Source of the DNA: CAYLOP01 sp964385305
GTDB taxonomy: Bacteria; Chloroflexota; Anaerolineae; Anaerolineales; E44-bin32
Direction of reading: 5' to 3'
Length of the DNA stretch: 9,409 bases
Assembly (NCBI GenBank): GCA_964385305.1
Contig: CAYLOP010000120.1
Location: 1 to 9,409 of the forward strand
Positions 1 through 6,813 of this stretch are shown here, in pieces. A program made the translations under genes and the position numbers. Numbering within the stretch: position 1 is the stretch's first letter; each line of letters starts with the position of its first letter. The notes under the pieces were generated by a model. The model saw only the letters and a program-made list of their open reading frames with translations. It was not told where the DNA came from and ran no database searches.

Positions 1-18
1 CTATCCTGACAAAAGTAC

Positions 19-47
19 CTTTTACCCTTCGTTTCAATCTCTATAAT
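19..47 (+). promoter_or_regulatory. candidate sigma70-type promoter for the aminotransferase-pckA pair
   Basis: A perfect TATAAT (-10) sits at 42-47, about 70 bases before the aminotransferase ATG. The hexamer 17 bases upstream (CTTTTA, 19-24) is a poor -35. The CTGACA at 6-11 looks better as a -35 but is 30 bases from the -10, too far to pair with it. The call therefore rests on the -10 box and its position in the only non-coding stretch before the first gene. Confidence 0.4.
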
Positions 48-103
48 GGAAAGGATGTCTTATGATTAGCGGGGTGTCTATTTTTGATTATGAGGGAGAT
101 CGC

Positions 104-110
104 GAGGAGG
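104..110 (+). promoter_or_regulatory. strong Shine-Dalgarno of the aminotransferase gene
   Basis: GAGGAGG at 104-110 lies 7 bases before the ATG at 118. It is near-perfectly complementary to the 16S rRNA 3' end and fixes the start codon of the first gene. Confidence 0.85.
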
Positions 111-117
111 CATTCTT

Positions 118-1335
118 ATGACTGTGAGTCAGTTGGCAAGAACCATTAAAGAGTCGCCCACCCTGAAGTTAAACGAGGAAGCCAGGATCCTGCGTACAAA
201 GGGTGAGCCTGTTATTCACCTGGGCATTGGCGAACCGAAAAATATGGCTCCCATAACCGCAATTCTTGGCTCGGCGGCCAAGCTCAATGCAGGGGATATC
301 AAGTATACCCCGACTGATGGGCTTCCTTCCTTGAAAAAAGCGATCATCCGTTATATGGAAGAGAATTACAATAAGCTTGTAGCGCCAGAGAATATCATTG
401 TCTCCACGGGCGCGAAGCAATGTCTTTATAATATCCTCTTCACGATTGTTGATCCGCAAGATGAAGTCATTCTCCTTGCTCCGTATTGGGTAAGCTACCC
501 CGAGATGGTCAAGATGGTGTATGGGATCCCTGTGATCGTCACCCCAGAGGATGGAACATTTCATCCAAGGATGGAGGATATAGACAGGTCGGTAAGTTCC
601 TATACGAAGGCCATTATCGTTAATAGCCCAAACAACCCATCGGGTGTTGTCTACGCAGAGAAATTCATTGAAGAAATTGTCGAATTCTGCGAGCGGCGAG
701 GAATCTATCTCATTCTTGATGATATTTATCATAAGCTGGTTTTCGACGGGAAACGGGCACCACCAGGATATAGCTACACGACCAAAGATCTTGAAAATAG
801 CCATCTCATCGTTGTAAACGGTGTCTCAAAATTGTATGGCATGACGGGTTTCCGTATTGGCTGGGTGGTGGCGCCGCGCAAACTGATCGAGGTTATGATC
901 AATCTTCAAACTCAAATGACCTCCAACGCTTCCGTGATCTCTCAAGCTGCGGCGGAGGGAGCGCTCACCGGGGTGCAGAGCGTCGTCGAGAATCTACGTT
1001 TGACGATACAAAATAACCGCGATGTCATGGTGCAGGAATTGAATGCCTTCACCGGTATTCGCTTGAGGAAACCTGAAGGAACGTTTTACTGCTTGCCCGA
1101 TTTTCGTGCCTACCGAGAGAACTCCGTTGAACTGGCAGAATTTCTGCTCAAGAAAGCTTTGGTGGTGACCGTTCCCGGATCAGCATTCGGTATGGAAGGG
1201 CATCTGCGCTTGAGTTATGCTGGCTCCGTGAAAGACATCACGCAAGGTGTGGAGCGGCTTAAGTGGGCGTTGGATCCTGAATCGCCCAATGAGATTTACA
1301 TTGGCGATCGGAAGATGGTAAGGGATTGGCTATGA
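118..1335 (+). CDS. class I/II PLP-dependent aminotransferase, probable aspartate aminotransferase (I-beta type)
   Basis: Cytosolic fold-type I PLP enzyme expected to interconvert aspartate + 2-oxoglutarate with oxaloacetate + glutamate. Its 405 residues fit the family. Visible signatures in order are: SPT near residues 13-15, where Thermus-type I-beta enzymes have S-A-T; the TGAKQCLYN segment (97-105), whose K100 matches the Lys that contacts the substrate side-chain carboxylate in the Thermus enzyme; APYWVSYPEM (121-130); NSPNNPSG (169-176); DDIY (201-204); the PLP Schiff-base lysine K238 in NGVSKLYGMTGFRIGW; and the alpha-carboxylate arginine R364 in LRLSYA. All catalytic positions appear intact. 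The start is fixed by the strong Shine-Dalgarno at 104-110. The stop TGA overlaps the ATG of pckA, so oxaloacetate would be the shared metabolite of the pair. Family assignment is firm. Aspartate specificity is inferred, and an aminotransferase with broader or different amino-acid specificity remains possible. Confidence 0.9.
   Translation: MTVSQLARTIKESPTLKLNEEARILRTKGEPVIHLGIGEPKNMAPITAILGSAAKLNAGDIKYTPTDGLPSLKKAIIRYMEENYNKLVAPENIIVSTGAKQCLYNILFTIVDPQDEVILLAPYWVSYPEMVKMVYGIPVIVTPEDGTFHPRMEDIDRSVSSYTKAIIVNSPNNPSGVVYAEKFIEEIVEFCERRGIYLILDDIYHKLVFDGKRAPPGYSYTTKDLENSHLIVVNGVSKLYGMTGFRIGWVVAPRKLIEVMINLQTQMTSNASVISQAAAEGALTGVQSVVENLRLTIQNNRDVMVQELNAFTGIRLRKPEGTFYCLPDFRAYRENSVELAEFLLKKALVVTVPGSAFGMEGHLRLSYAGSVKDITQGVERLKWALDPESPNEIYIGDRKMVRDWL
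1320..1325 (+). promoter_or_regulatory. Shine-Dalgarno that decides the pckA start
   Basis: AAGGGA inside the end of the aminotransferase gene lies 6 bases before the ATG at 1332. The in-frame TTG at 1326 directly abuts this element with no spacer, so ATG 1332 is the likelier start. That ATG overlaps the upstream TGA (1333-1335) as ATGA. Confidence 0.7.
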
Positions 1336-2972
1336 ACAACTTGTTGAAAATAAAAACGCCGGCGCAACAGCAGGCCAACATCCTCAAGAGCGATTATGGT
1401 CTGAAAAACCATGGTCTGACCAATCTAAACACGGTTTATTGGAATCTGCCTGCCGAATCGCTCTATGAGGAGATCACCTTCCGCGGAGAGGGCAGCATCA
1501 CCTTCATGGGGGCCATCACAGTCACTTCTGGAAAGCATACTGCGCGAGCTGCGAATGATAAGTACATCGTACGTGAATCGAGTACGGAGGAGCAGATCTG
1601 GTGGGGTGAATACAACCGCCCGTACAGCCCGGAGAAGTTTGACGAGCTGTTCAGTCGTTTGCAGGGCTATGTGCAGGGCCGCGACTTGTTCGTGCAAGAT
1701 TGCTTTGCCGGCTCCGATCCGGAATATCGCATGCCTGTGCGCATCATCAGCGAGTATGCATGGCACAGTCTCTTCGCTCGCAACATGTTCATCAAGCCGA
1801 AAACCGCTGAAGAATTTCGGCAACACGTGCCTGAATTTACAGTGCTGTGTGTCCCTAGTTTTAAAGCTTTTGAACCCATCGATGGCACACATTCAAAAAC
1901 ATTCATCACACTCAATTTCGACCAGAAGCTTTGCATTATCGGCGATTCCGCCTATGGTGGCGAGATCAAGAAGTCCATTTTCACCGTGTTAAACTTTCTT
2001 CTACCGTTCGAAGGCGTAATGCCGATGCACTGCTCCGCCAATGTGGGCGATGATGGTGGATCCGCACTCTTCTTTGGGTTGTCTGGGACGGGTAAGACCA
2101 CGCTCTCCGCAGATCCGAAGCGAAGGCTGGTTGGAGATGATGAGCACGGATGGAGCGAACGAGGCATTTTCAACTTTGAGGATGGTTGTTACGCTAAAGT
2201 GATCATGCTTTCTGAGGCGGCTGAGCCGCAGATCTATGCCTGTACGCAGCGTTTCGGCACGATCTTGGAAAATGTTATTTTCGATCCCGTCACTCGGTAT
2301 ATCGATCTGGATGACGATGAGCTCACGGAAAATACACGCGCGTCCTATCCACTGCAGTACATCGATAATGCTGTACCCGAGAAAATGGCAGGACATCCTA
2401 AGAATATCGTTCTGCTTACATGCGACGCTTCAGGTGTGATGCCTCCGATCGCGAAACTGACGCCCAACCAGGCTCTATACCAGTTCATCTCGGGATATAC
2501 AGCCAAAGTCGGTGGAACAGAGGTCGGCTTAGGAGAAGAGCCCGAAATTACGTTCAGTGCGTGTTTCGGTGCGCCTTTCATGGTGCATCATCCCTCCTAT
2601 TATGCAGCGTTGCTGCGTCGAAAGATCGAACGATATGATACCCTTTGCTGGATCCTCAATACTGGGTGGGTCGGCGGACCGTATGGTGTTGGAAAACGCA
2701 TCAGCATTGGCTATACACGGGCAATGTTAAACGCGGCTTTAGATGGATCTCTCTGTGATGTGGAATATGTAAAGGACCCCATCTTTGGTTTTGAGGTTCC
2801 AAAGTCGTGCAACGGCGTGCCCCCGAACGTGCTTGACCCGGCTTCATCCTGGCCGAGTAGGGAACAGTACATGGAGAAGTATCGCCAGTTGGCCACGCGC
2901 TTCATCGATAATTTCAAGAAATACGCGCCGGCTTGTGATCCTGAGATCGTCGAGGTTGGGCCAGTGATCTAA
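1332..2972 (+). CDS. pckA: phosphoenolpyruvate carboxykinase (ATP)
   Basis: Catalyses oxaloacetate + ATP to PEP + CO2 + ADP (EC 4.1.1.49), the entry to gluconeogenesis; some anaerobes run it toward oxaloacetate. The protein has 546 residues from ATG 1332 (E. coli PckA has 540) and its catalytic landmarks are offset from E. coli by about +1 to +3. These are YGGEIKKSIF (208-217, metal-binding Lys at 214), MHCSAN (H233), the P-loop FGLSGTGKTTLS (248-259, K255), GDDEHGW with D269/D270, NTRASYP (R336), and the adenine/lid segment NTGWVGGPYGVGKR (443-456). This P-loop arrangement identifies the ATP type, not the GTP type. One oddity: the usual TGRSPKDK substrate loop reads TARAANDK at 70-77, although its arginine (R72) is kept. 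The gene is translationally coupled to the upstream aminotransferase. I see no frameshift or truncation. Confidence 0.96.
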   Translation: MNNLLKIKTPAQQQANILKSDYGLKNHGLTNLNTVYWNLPAESLYEEITFRGEGSITFMGAITVTSGKHTARAANDKYIVRESSTEEQIWWGEYNRPYSPEKFDELFSRLQGYVQGRDLFVQDCFAGSDPEYRMPVRIISEYAWHSLFARNMFIKPKTAEEFRQHVPEFTVLCVPSFKAFEPIDGTHSKTFITLNFDQKLCIIGDSAYGGEIKKSIFTVLNFLLPFEGVMPMHCSANVGDDGGSALFFGLSGTGKTTLSADPKRRLVGDDEHGWSERGIFNFEDGCYAKVIMLSEAAEPQIYACTQRFGTILENVIFDPVTRYIDLDDDELTENTRASYPLQYIDNAVPEKMAGHPKNIVLLTCDASGVMPPIAKLTPNQALYQFISGYTAKVGGTEVGLGEEPEITFSACFGAPFMVHHPSYYAALLRRKIERYDTLCWILNTGWVGGPYGVGKRISIGYTRAMLNAALDGSLCDVEYVKDPIFGFEVPKSCNGVPPNVLDPASSWPSREQYMEKYRQLATRFIDNFKKYAPACDPEIVEVGPVI

Positions 2973-2984
2973 CACGGATCAGGA

Positions 2985-2990
2985 TATAAT
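2985..2990 (+). promoter_or_regulatory. candidate -10 box of an LCP-operon promoter
   Basis: A perfect TATAAT lies 12 bases after the pckA stop and would start transcription near 2997, giving a leader of about 60 bases. The base at 2983 is G, as in half of an extended -10 TG motif. The 17-base-spaced -35 position (CAGTGA, 2962-2967, inside pckA) is weak, so an activator or another sigma factor may be involved, or the match may be chance. Confidence 0.4.
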
Positions 2991-3011
2991 TCAAAGCTGA
3001 ATGTCAGTGGC

Positions 3012-3037
3012 ACGGAGAGAGTTGGGGGTAACTCCGT
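3012..3037 (+). other. hairpin in the pckA-LCP gap (terminator or leader structure)
   Basis: ACGGAGAGAGTT (3012-3023) can pair with AACTCCGT (3030-3037): 8 base pairs if a 4-base AGAG bulge is allowed, with a GGGGGT loop. It is followed by TCATTTCATCC, which is only moderately T-rich. It could be a weak terminator of the pckA transcript, or a 5' leader structure if the TATAAT at 2985 is used. Confidence 0.3.
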
Positions 3038-3058
3038 TCATTTCATCCTGGTGTGTGA

Positions 3059-4168
3059 ATGGATATGAAGGCAAAGGACCGGGAGAAACGACTACATGGA
3101 CCCACCCGAATGACAGGCCTCATTCGTGGGTTGGGTCTCATATTTATGCTTTGCACCCTGGTTGCGGGATTGATCATCCACCGTGCAGTTCGAGATCTCA
3201 CGGCAAATTATCAGGGGGTTGGCTTGAATCCCTTTGAAGGGGAGGGGATGGAGTCCGCAGATCCCACGGCGGGCTCTAAGGTGACCCCGACCGCCGTGGA
3301 GCTCCCTATCACACCACACCCTTGGGATGGGAAGGCGCGTGTAACATTGCTTATCATGGGTGTTGACTACCGCGACTGGGAGGCTGGTGCGGGGGCGCCG
3401 CGTAGCGATACCATGCTGTTGGCGACGATCGACCCCATCACCATGCAGGCGGGCATGTTATCCATCCCGCGGGATCTTTGGGTTGAGATCCCTGGTTTTA
3501 ATTTCAACCGCATCAATACCGCCTTCATGTTCGGCGAAGCGTACCATCTTCCTGGCGGCGGCCCCAAGCTCGCAATGGATACGGCGGAAGATGTTGTCGG
3601 GGTGCCGATTAACTATTACGCCGTGATCCAATTTCATGCCTTTGAACGCATGATTGATGAGATCGGCGGGATCGATGTTGAAGTTCCTCAGCGGATCAGG
3701 ATTGCGCCCATCGATGGTAAGAGTCGCTATCTAGATCCTGGTAGCCACCATCTCGATGGACCGGATGCATTGGCCTACGCGCGCGTGCGTAAGGGCGCTG
3801 GAGACGATTTCGGTCGAGCGGAACGCCAACAGCAGGTCGCGATGGCGGTGCTTGACCGGCTCGTGCAACTGGATATGCTCCCAACGCTTGTACGGAAGGC
3901 TCCTCAACTATATCAGGAGCTCGCCGCTGGTGTGCAAACGAACCTTACGTTGGAACAGATGGTTTCCCTCGCATGGACGGCGATACAAATTCCAAGGGAG
4001 AACATCAAGATGGGCGTTATCGGACCGCCAAAGATGGTTGGCTTCTACACCAGACCGGATGGAGCAAGTGTCCTGCGGGCGGTGCCCGATCAAATTCGAA
4101 TCCTGCGGGATCAGATTTTCACGGAGACGAGTGCGTTGGGTCCTTTCATCCCTGGCGCACCGGAGTAA
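3059..4168 (+). CDS. LytR-CpsA-Psr (LCP) family phosphotransferase
   Basis: LCP proteins are membrane-anchored enzymes that transfer phospho-linked glycopolymers from a polyprenyl carrier to peptidoglycan, or in some bacteria to proteins. This 369-residue protein has a short basic cytoplasmic N-terminus, one membrane segment at about 20-40 and a low-complexity linker (50-90). An LCP domain spans about 94-268 and carries the expected acidic and arginine positions: RSDTMLLATIDP (115-126), SIPRDLWVEIPG (135-146), NRINTAF (150-156), and DALAYARVR followed by FGRAERQQQV (236-260). Residues 270-355 form a further C-terminal region. It therefore acts outside the membrane. The start is uncertain: a stop codon (TGA, 3056-3058) immediately precedes ATG 3059, ATG 3065 is two codons later, and neither has a good Shine-Dalgarno. 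The TPR gene follows after 21 bases. Family assignment is firm; substrate and acceptor are unknown. Confidence 0.92.
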   Translation: MDMKAKDREKRLHGPTRMTGLIRGLGLIFMLCTLVAGLIIHRAVRDLTANYQGVGLNPFEGEGMESADPTAGSKVTPTAVELPITPHPWDGKARVTLLIMGVDYRDWEAGAGAPRSDTMLLATIDPITMQAGMLSIPRDLWVEIPGFNFNRINTAFMFGEAYHLPGGGPKLAMDTAEDVVGVPINYYAVIQFHAFERMIDEIGGIDVEVPQRIRIAPIDGKSRYLDPGSHHLDGPDALAYARVRKGAGDDFGRAERQQQVAMAVLDRLVQLDMLPTLVRKAPQLYQELAAGVQTNLTLEQMVSLAWTAIQIPRENIKMGVIGPPKMVGFYTRPDGASVLRAVPDQIRILRDQIFTETSALGPFIPGAPE

Positions 4169-4189
4169 GGCTCGCATTGGAATAGTTCT

Positions 4190-5425
4190 ATGGTGCGTAA
4201 GAGCGATCCTGAGATCAAACAACCAAGCCAAACCCGGAAGCGGGAGACTTCGCTCTCGGACACGCAGCCGGGAGGGGCTGTGCGCACATCTTCCAACGGC
4301 AAGCCCATCTGGCTATGGCTTGTTGCTATTCCCATTTTTGCTCTAGTTGTCTTGTCGATTGCGGTCGCCACTGGCTATCGTTTCGGCCTGGATGAACGGG
4401 AAGCAAAGCAGGCACAATCGATCGCGCAGGCGAGCCAGGATCAATTCGACCGTGGGGTGGAGGATTTTCTGGCCGGTCGTTACCAATTGGCCAAACAACG
4501 TTTCGAATATGTCCTCGAAATAAACCCGGACTACCCGCAAGCTGCCGATATGATCGGGAAGGTCTACGAAGCGCTCAACGAACCGACGCCAACACCCAGC
4601 CCCATCGCATCGCTCACACCGACGGAGACGCCAGACTTAGGATCCTTTGAGGGCATCTTCCAGTCCGCGCTGTCGGTATACAATCGCGGTGCTTGGGGTG
4701 CAGCGCTCGACTTGCTGATCTTACTGCGAGGTGAGGCGCCTGATTATCGCCTGGACGAAGTCAACCAGATGATGAAGGTCGCGCTGCGGAACCGAGGCAT
4801 GGATAAGTTGTTCCAGGGTGAGATAGAGCAGGGGATCTATGACTTAAATCTATCGGAACGCTTTGGTCCCTTAGACAGCCAGGCGCGGAGTTGGCGTCAG
4901 TCTGCGCAGTTTTACCTCTTCGCCAAGAGCTACTATGGGCTCGATTGGGGGCTTACCGCGGAATATATGGGGCAGATGTGCGTCGCAAATATTTGGGGTG
5001 CGTGCTATAAGTACGGCCAGGCCGCTCGAGAGTATGCGGATCTCCTTCTGGAGGAAGAGGACTTCGACGTTTGCAAGATCTCTTTTTATTACGCGGAATC
5101 GATCACCCACATCGGCGATCAGGGTATTGCACCTCGGGCGACGGAGGTCGGCATCGCATGCATGACGGCCACTGCGCCTACACCAACCCCAACCGAAACC
5201 TCAACACCTACTGAAACCCCTCTTGCGACCGCGACATGGGTGCCTACTGGGAGCGCTACACCAACGCCGTCATTTACGCCCTCACCAACCTACACCCCAG
5301 GTGGGGCGAATACGTCCACCTCGACACCAACTTCCACTTCTACTGCAACCGCAACCGGGACAAATACACCTACAGCAACCCAGACCTTAACTCCAACAAC
5401 TGCGATTACAACGACGAACCCTTAG
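4190..5425 (+). CDS. membrane-anchored TPR-like protein with Thr/Pro-rich extracytoplasmic tail
   Basis: The 411-residue protein has a hydrophilic cytoplasmic N-terminus (1-38), one membrane segment at about 40-63, and a first TPR-like helix pair at about 85-118 (GVEDFLAGRYQLAKQRFEYV, then INPDYPQA). A Pro/Thr linker (131-149) is followed by a second helical domain at about 152-325 with TPR-like spacing (for example AWGAALDLL and KLFQGEIEQGIYDL). A Thr/Pro/Ser tail of about 86 residues runs from 326 to the end. Most of the protein should lie outside the membrane as a scaffold or partner-binding module; no enzyme motif is visible. The helical domain has four cysteines (264, 272, 295, 324). The tail has no LPXTG-like sorting signal or terminal membrane helix. 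The gene sits between LCP and MOP-fold genes, suggesting envelope work. The Shine-Dalgarno is weak (GGA, 4180-4182). Function is not known. Confidence 0.85.
   Translation: MVRKSDPEIKQPSQTRKRETSLSDTQPGGAVRTSSNGKPIWLWLVAIPIFALVVLSIAVATGYRFGLDEREAKQAQSIAQASQDQFDRGVEDFLAGRYQLAKQRFEYVLEINPDYPQAADMIGKVYEALNEPTPTPSPIASLTPTETPDLGSFEGIFQSALSVYNRGAWGAALDLLILLRGEAPDYRLDEVNQMMKVALRNRGMDKLFQGEIEQGIYDLNLSERFGPLDSQARSWRQSAQFYLFAKSYYGLDWGLTAEYMGQMCVANIWGACYKYGQAAREYADLLLEEEDFDVCKISFYYAESITHIGDQGIAPRATEVGIACMTATAPTPTPTETSTPTETPLATATWVPTGSATPTPSFTPSPTYTPGGANTSTSTPTSTSTATATGTNTPTATQTLTPTTAITTTNP
5165..5422 (+). repeat. low-complexity Thr/Pro-rich coding repeat
   Basis: Imperfect repeats of Thr-Pro, Thr-Glu and Ser-Thr codons form the C-terminal tail of the TPR-like protein. 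The Thr codons vary freely among ACA, ACC, ACG and ACT, so the DNA is not a clean tandem array. This looks like composition kept at the protein level more than recent slippage. Such tails are common extracytoplasmic spacers and possible O-glycosylation regions. Confidence 0.8.
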
Positions 5426-5441
5426 CGGAGCAAGGCATCCT

Positions 5442-6770
5442 TTGAACCCTGCGACCTCGACATCCCCCTTGACGCAGCGCCGGATCTTTCGAATCTGGTG
5501 GCCATTGGCGGCGAGTTGGCTCCTGCTTGCGGTGGAGGCGCCAGCCATCGCTGCCGTGATCGCTCGCCTAGACAAGCCAGAGATCAACTTGGCGGCTTGG
5601 GGCGGCGTGGTTTTTCCGATCGCGCTAATCATCGAAGCACCCATCATGATGTTATTGGCAGCCTCCACCGCACTCAGCAAGGACCAGGATGCTTACAGGC
5701 AGTTAGGCCGGTTCATGATGTGGATTGGCGGTAGCCTAACGGTGCTCCACATCTTCTTAGCCTTCACGCCGCTCTATGATGTGCTCGTGACGCAGATCAT
5801 TCATGCACCCGCCGAGATCGTTGAGCCAGCGCGCCTTGGGCTGCGTTTGATGATACCCTGGACGTGGTCGATCGCTTATCGGCGTTATCAGCAGGGTGTG
5901 CTTATTCGTTTTGGATACTCTGAAGCCGTGGGGATAGGGACGCTGCTGCGACTATCTGCGGATGCGCTGGTCATCACTGCGGGTTTGCTATCAAGGGGAA
6001 TACCTGGAATCGCCGTAGCAAGCCTAACGGCGTCTGCAGGGGTACTCAGCGAAGCCGTCTATGCCGGATTGCGGGTACGTCCCGTACTGAGGGATGTCAT
6101 GCGGGCTCCCGCGCCAGGCGATGAGCCGCTTGAACTGCGAGCCCTGTTGACATTCTATGTCCCACTTGCTATGACGTCTCTCATGATCCTGCTGATGCAG
6201 CCGATGGGAAGCGCGGCGATGAGTCGCATGCCGAATGCGTTGGCTTCCCTAGCGGTTTGGCCTGTTGTGTCAGGATTGGTCTTTATCTTACGCTCACCTG
6301 GCGTTTCTTATAATGAGGTTGTCGTCACTCTCCTCGATGAACCACAAGCCACAAGAGCGTTCCACCGTTATACGCTCATTTTGATCAGTATCACGAGCGC
6401 GATGATTCTAATCGTGGCTGCAACGCCCCTCGCCGGAGTGTGGTTCGAGCGGTTTTCGGCGTTGGAACCACACCTGGCCAACTTAGGGAAGCAGGCTGTG
6501 TGGTTCGCGCTCCCGATGCCAGCGTTGAATGTCTTGCAGAGTTGGTTTCAAGGTGTTCTGCTGAATGCCCGCAAGACGCGCGGGATCACCGAATCCGTCG
6601 CGGTCTCTATGGTCACAAGTGTGATCATCCTCGTCATTGGGATCCAGCGGAATCAGATTCCTGGGTTGTACGTTGCCTGGATGGCGTTTAGCGGAGGCGC
6701 CTTGACACAGGTCCTTTGGCTTTGGTGGCGGAGCCTCCCGTCACGCAATTTGTTGGCAATGAATGTGTAA
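5442..6770 (+). CDS. polytopic membrane protein of the MOP/MATE flippase fold, distantly ANKH-like
   Basis: The 442-residue, strongly hydrophobic protein has about 11-12 likely membrane segments. The two halves are recognisably homologous. WPLAASWLLLAVEAPAIAAV (20-39) mirrors VPLAMTSLMILLMQPMGSAA (240-259), and QGVLIRFGYSEAVGIG (151-166) mirrors QGVLLNARKTRGITESVAV (370-388). This two-fold repeat is the hallmark of the MOP (multidrug/oligosaccharidyl-lipid/polysaccharide) exporter superfamily. The layout reminded me of the progressive-ankylosis (ANKH) branch, a weaker call made from memory. The gene starts with TTG at 5442, supported by AAGG at 5432-5435 with 6 bases of spacing, 16 bases after the TPR stop. 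Substrate is unknown: a lipid-linked glycan would fit the LCP neighbour, but a drug or small organic anion is also possible. Membrane exporter fold is likely; exact family is moderate. Confidence 0.75.
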   Translation: MNPATSTSPLTQRRIFRIWWPLAASWLLLAVEAPAIAAVIARLDKPEINLAAWGGVVFPIALIIEAPIMMLLAASTALSKDQDAYRQLGRFMMWIGGSLTVLHIFLAFTPLYDVLVTQIIHAPAEIVEPARLGLRLMIPWTWSIAYRRYQQGVLIRFGYSEAVGIGTLLRLSADALVITAGLLSRGIPGIAVASLTASAGVLSEAVYAGLRVRPVLRDVMRAPAPGDEPLELRALLTFYVPLAMTSLMILLMQPMGSAAMSRMPNALASLAVWPVVSGLVFILRSPGVSYNEVVVTLLDEPQATRAFHRYTLILISITSAMILIVAATPLAGVWFERFSALEPHLANLGKQAVWFALPMPALNVLQSWFQGVLLNARKTRGITESVAVSMVTSVIILVIGIQRNQIPGLYVAWMAFSGGALTQVLWLWWRSLPSRNLLAMNV

Positions 6771-6793
6771 TTGCGGCATGGCGGTGTCTGCTC

Positions 6794-6809
6794 GATCCAC
6801 ACGTGGATC
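6794..6809. repeat. inverted repeat between convergent genes
   Basis: GATCCAC-AC-GTGGATC is a 16-base near-palindrome in the 43-base gap between the MOP-fold gene and the oxidoreductase gene. As RNA it would form a 6-bp stem with a CACG loop. Neither strand has a T-tract after it, so an intrinsic terminator is doubtful. It could equally be a protein-binding site. Confidence 0.35.
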
Positions 6810-6813
6810 CGTC

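Noticed and set aside
6..11. CTGACA as the -35 partner of the TATAAT at 42-47
   Set aside because: The spacing is 30 bases, far from the 16-18 needed for a sigma70-type promoter.
169..804. 211-codon open frame antisense to the aminotransferase gene
   Set aside because: It lies wholly within a gene with intact catalytic motifs on the other strand, shows no family motif, and is best explained as a codon-bias shadow.
1465..1992. 175-codon + strand open frame inside pckA
   Set aside because: It is a shifted frame of pckA with Arg/Ser/Ala-rich low-quality protein and no Shine-Dalgarno; pckA itself is uninterrupted here.
3001..3237. 78-codon open frame overlapping the start of the LCP gene
   Set aside because: It runs out of frame through the LCP membrane segment, has no good Shine-Dalgarno and encodes no recognisable protein.
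5165..5422. Repetitive stretch considered as a CRISPR or tandem-repeat array
   Set aside because: There is no constant repeat-spacer pattern. It is in frame and encodes a Thr/Pro-rich protein tail with variable codons.
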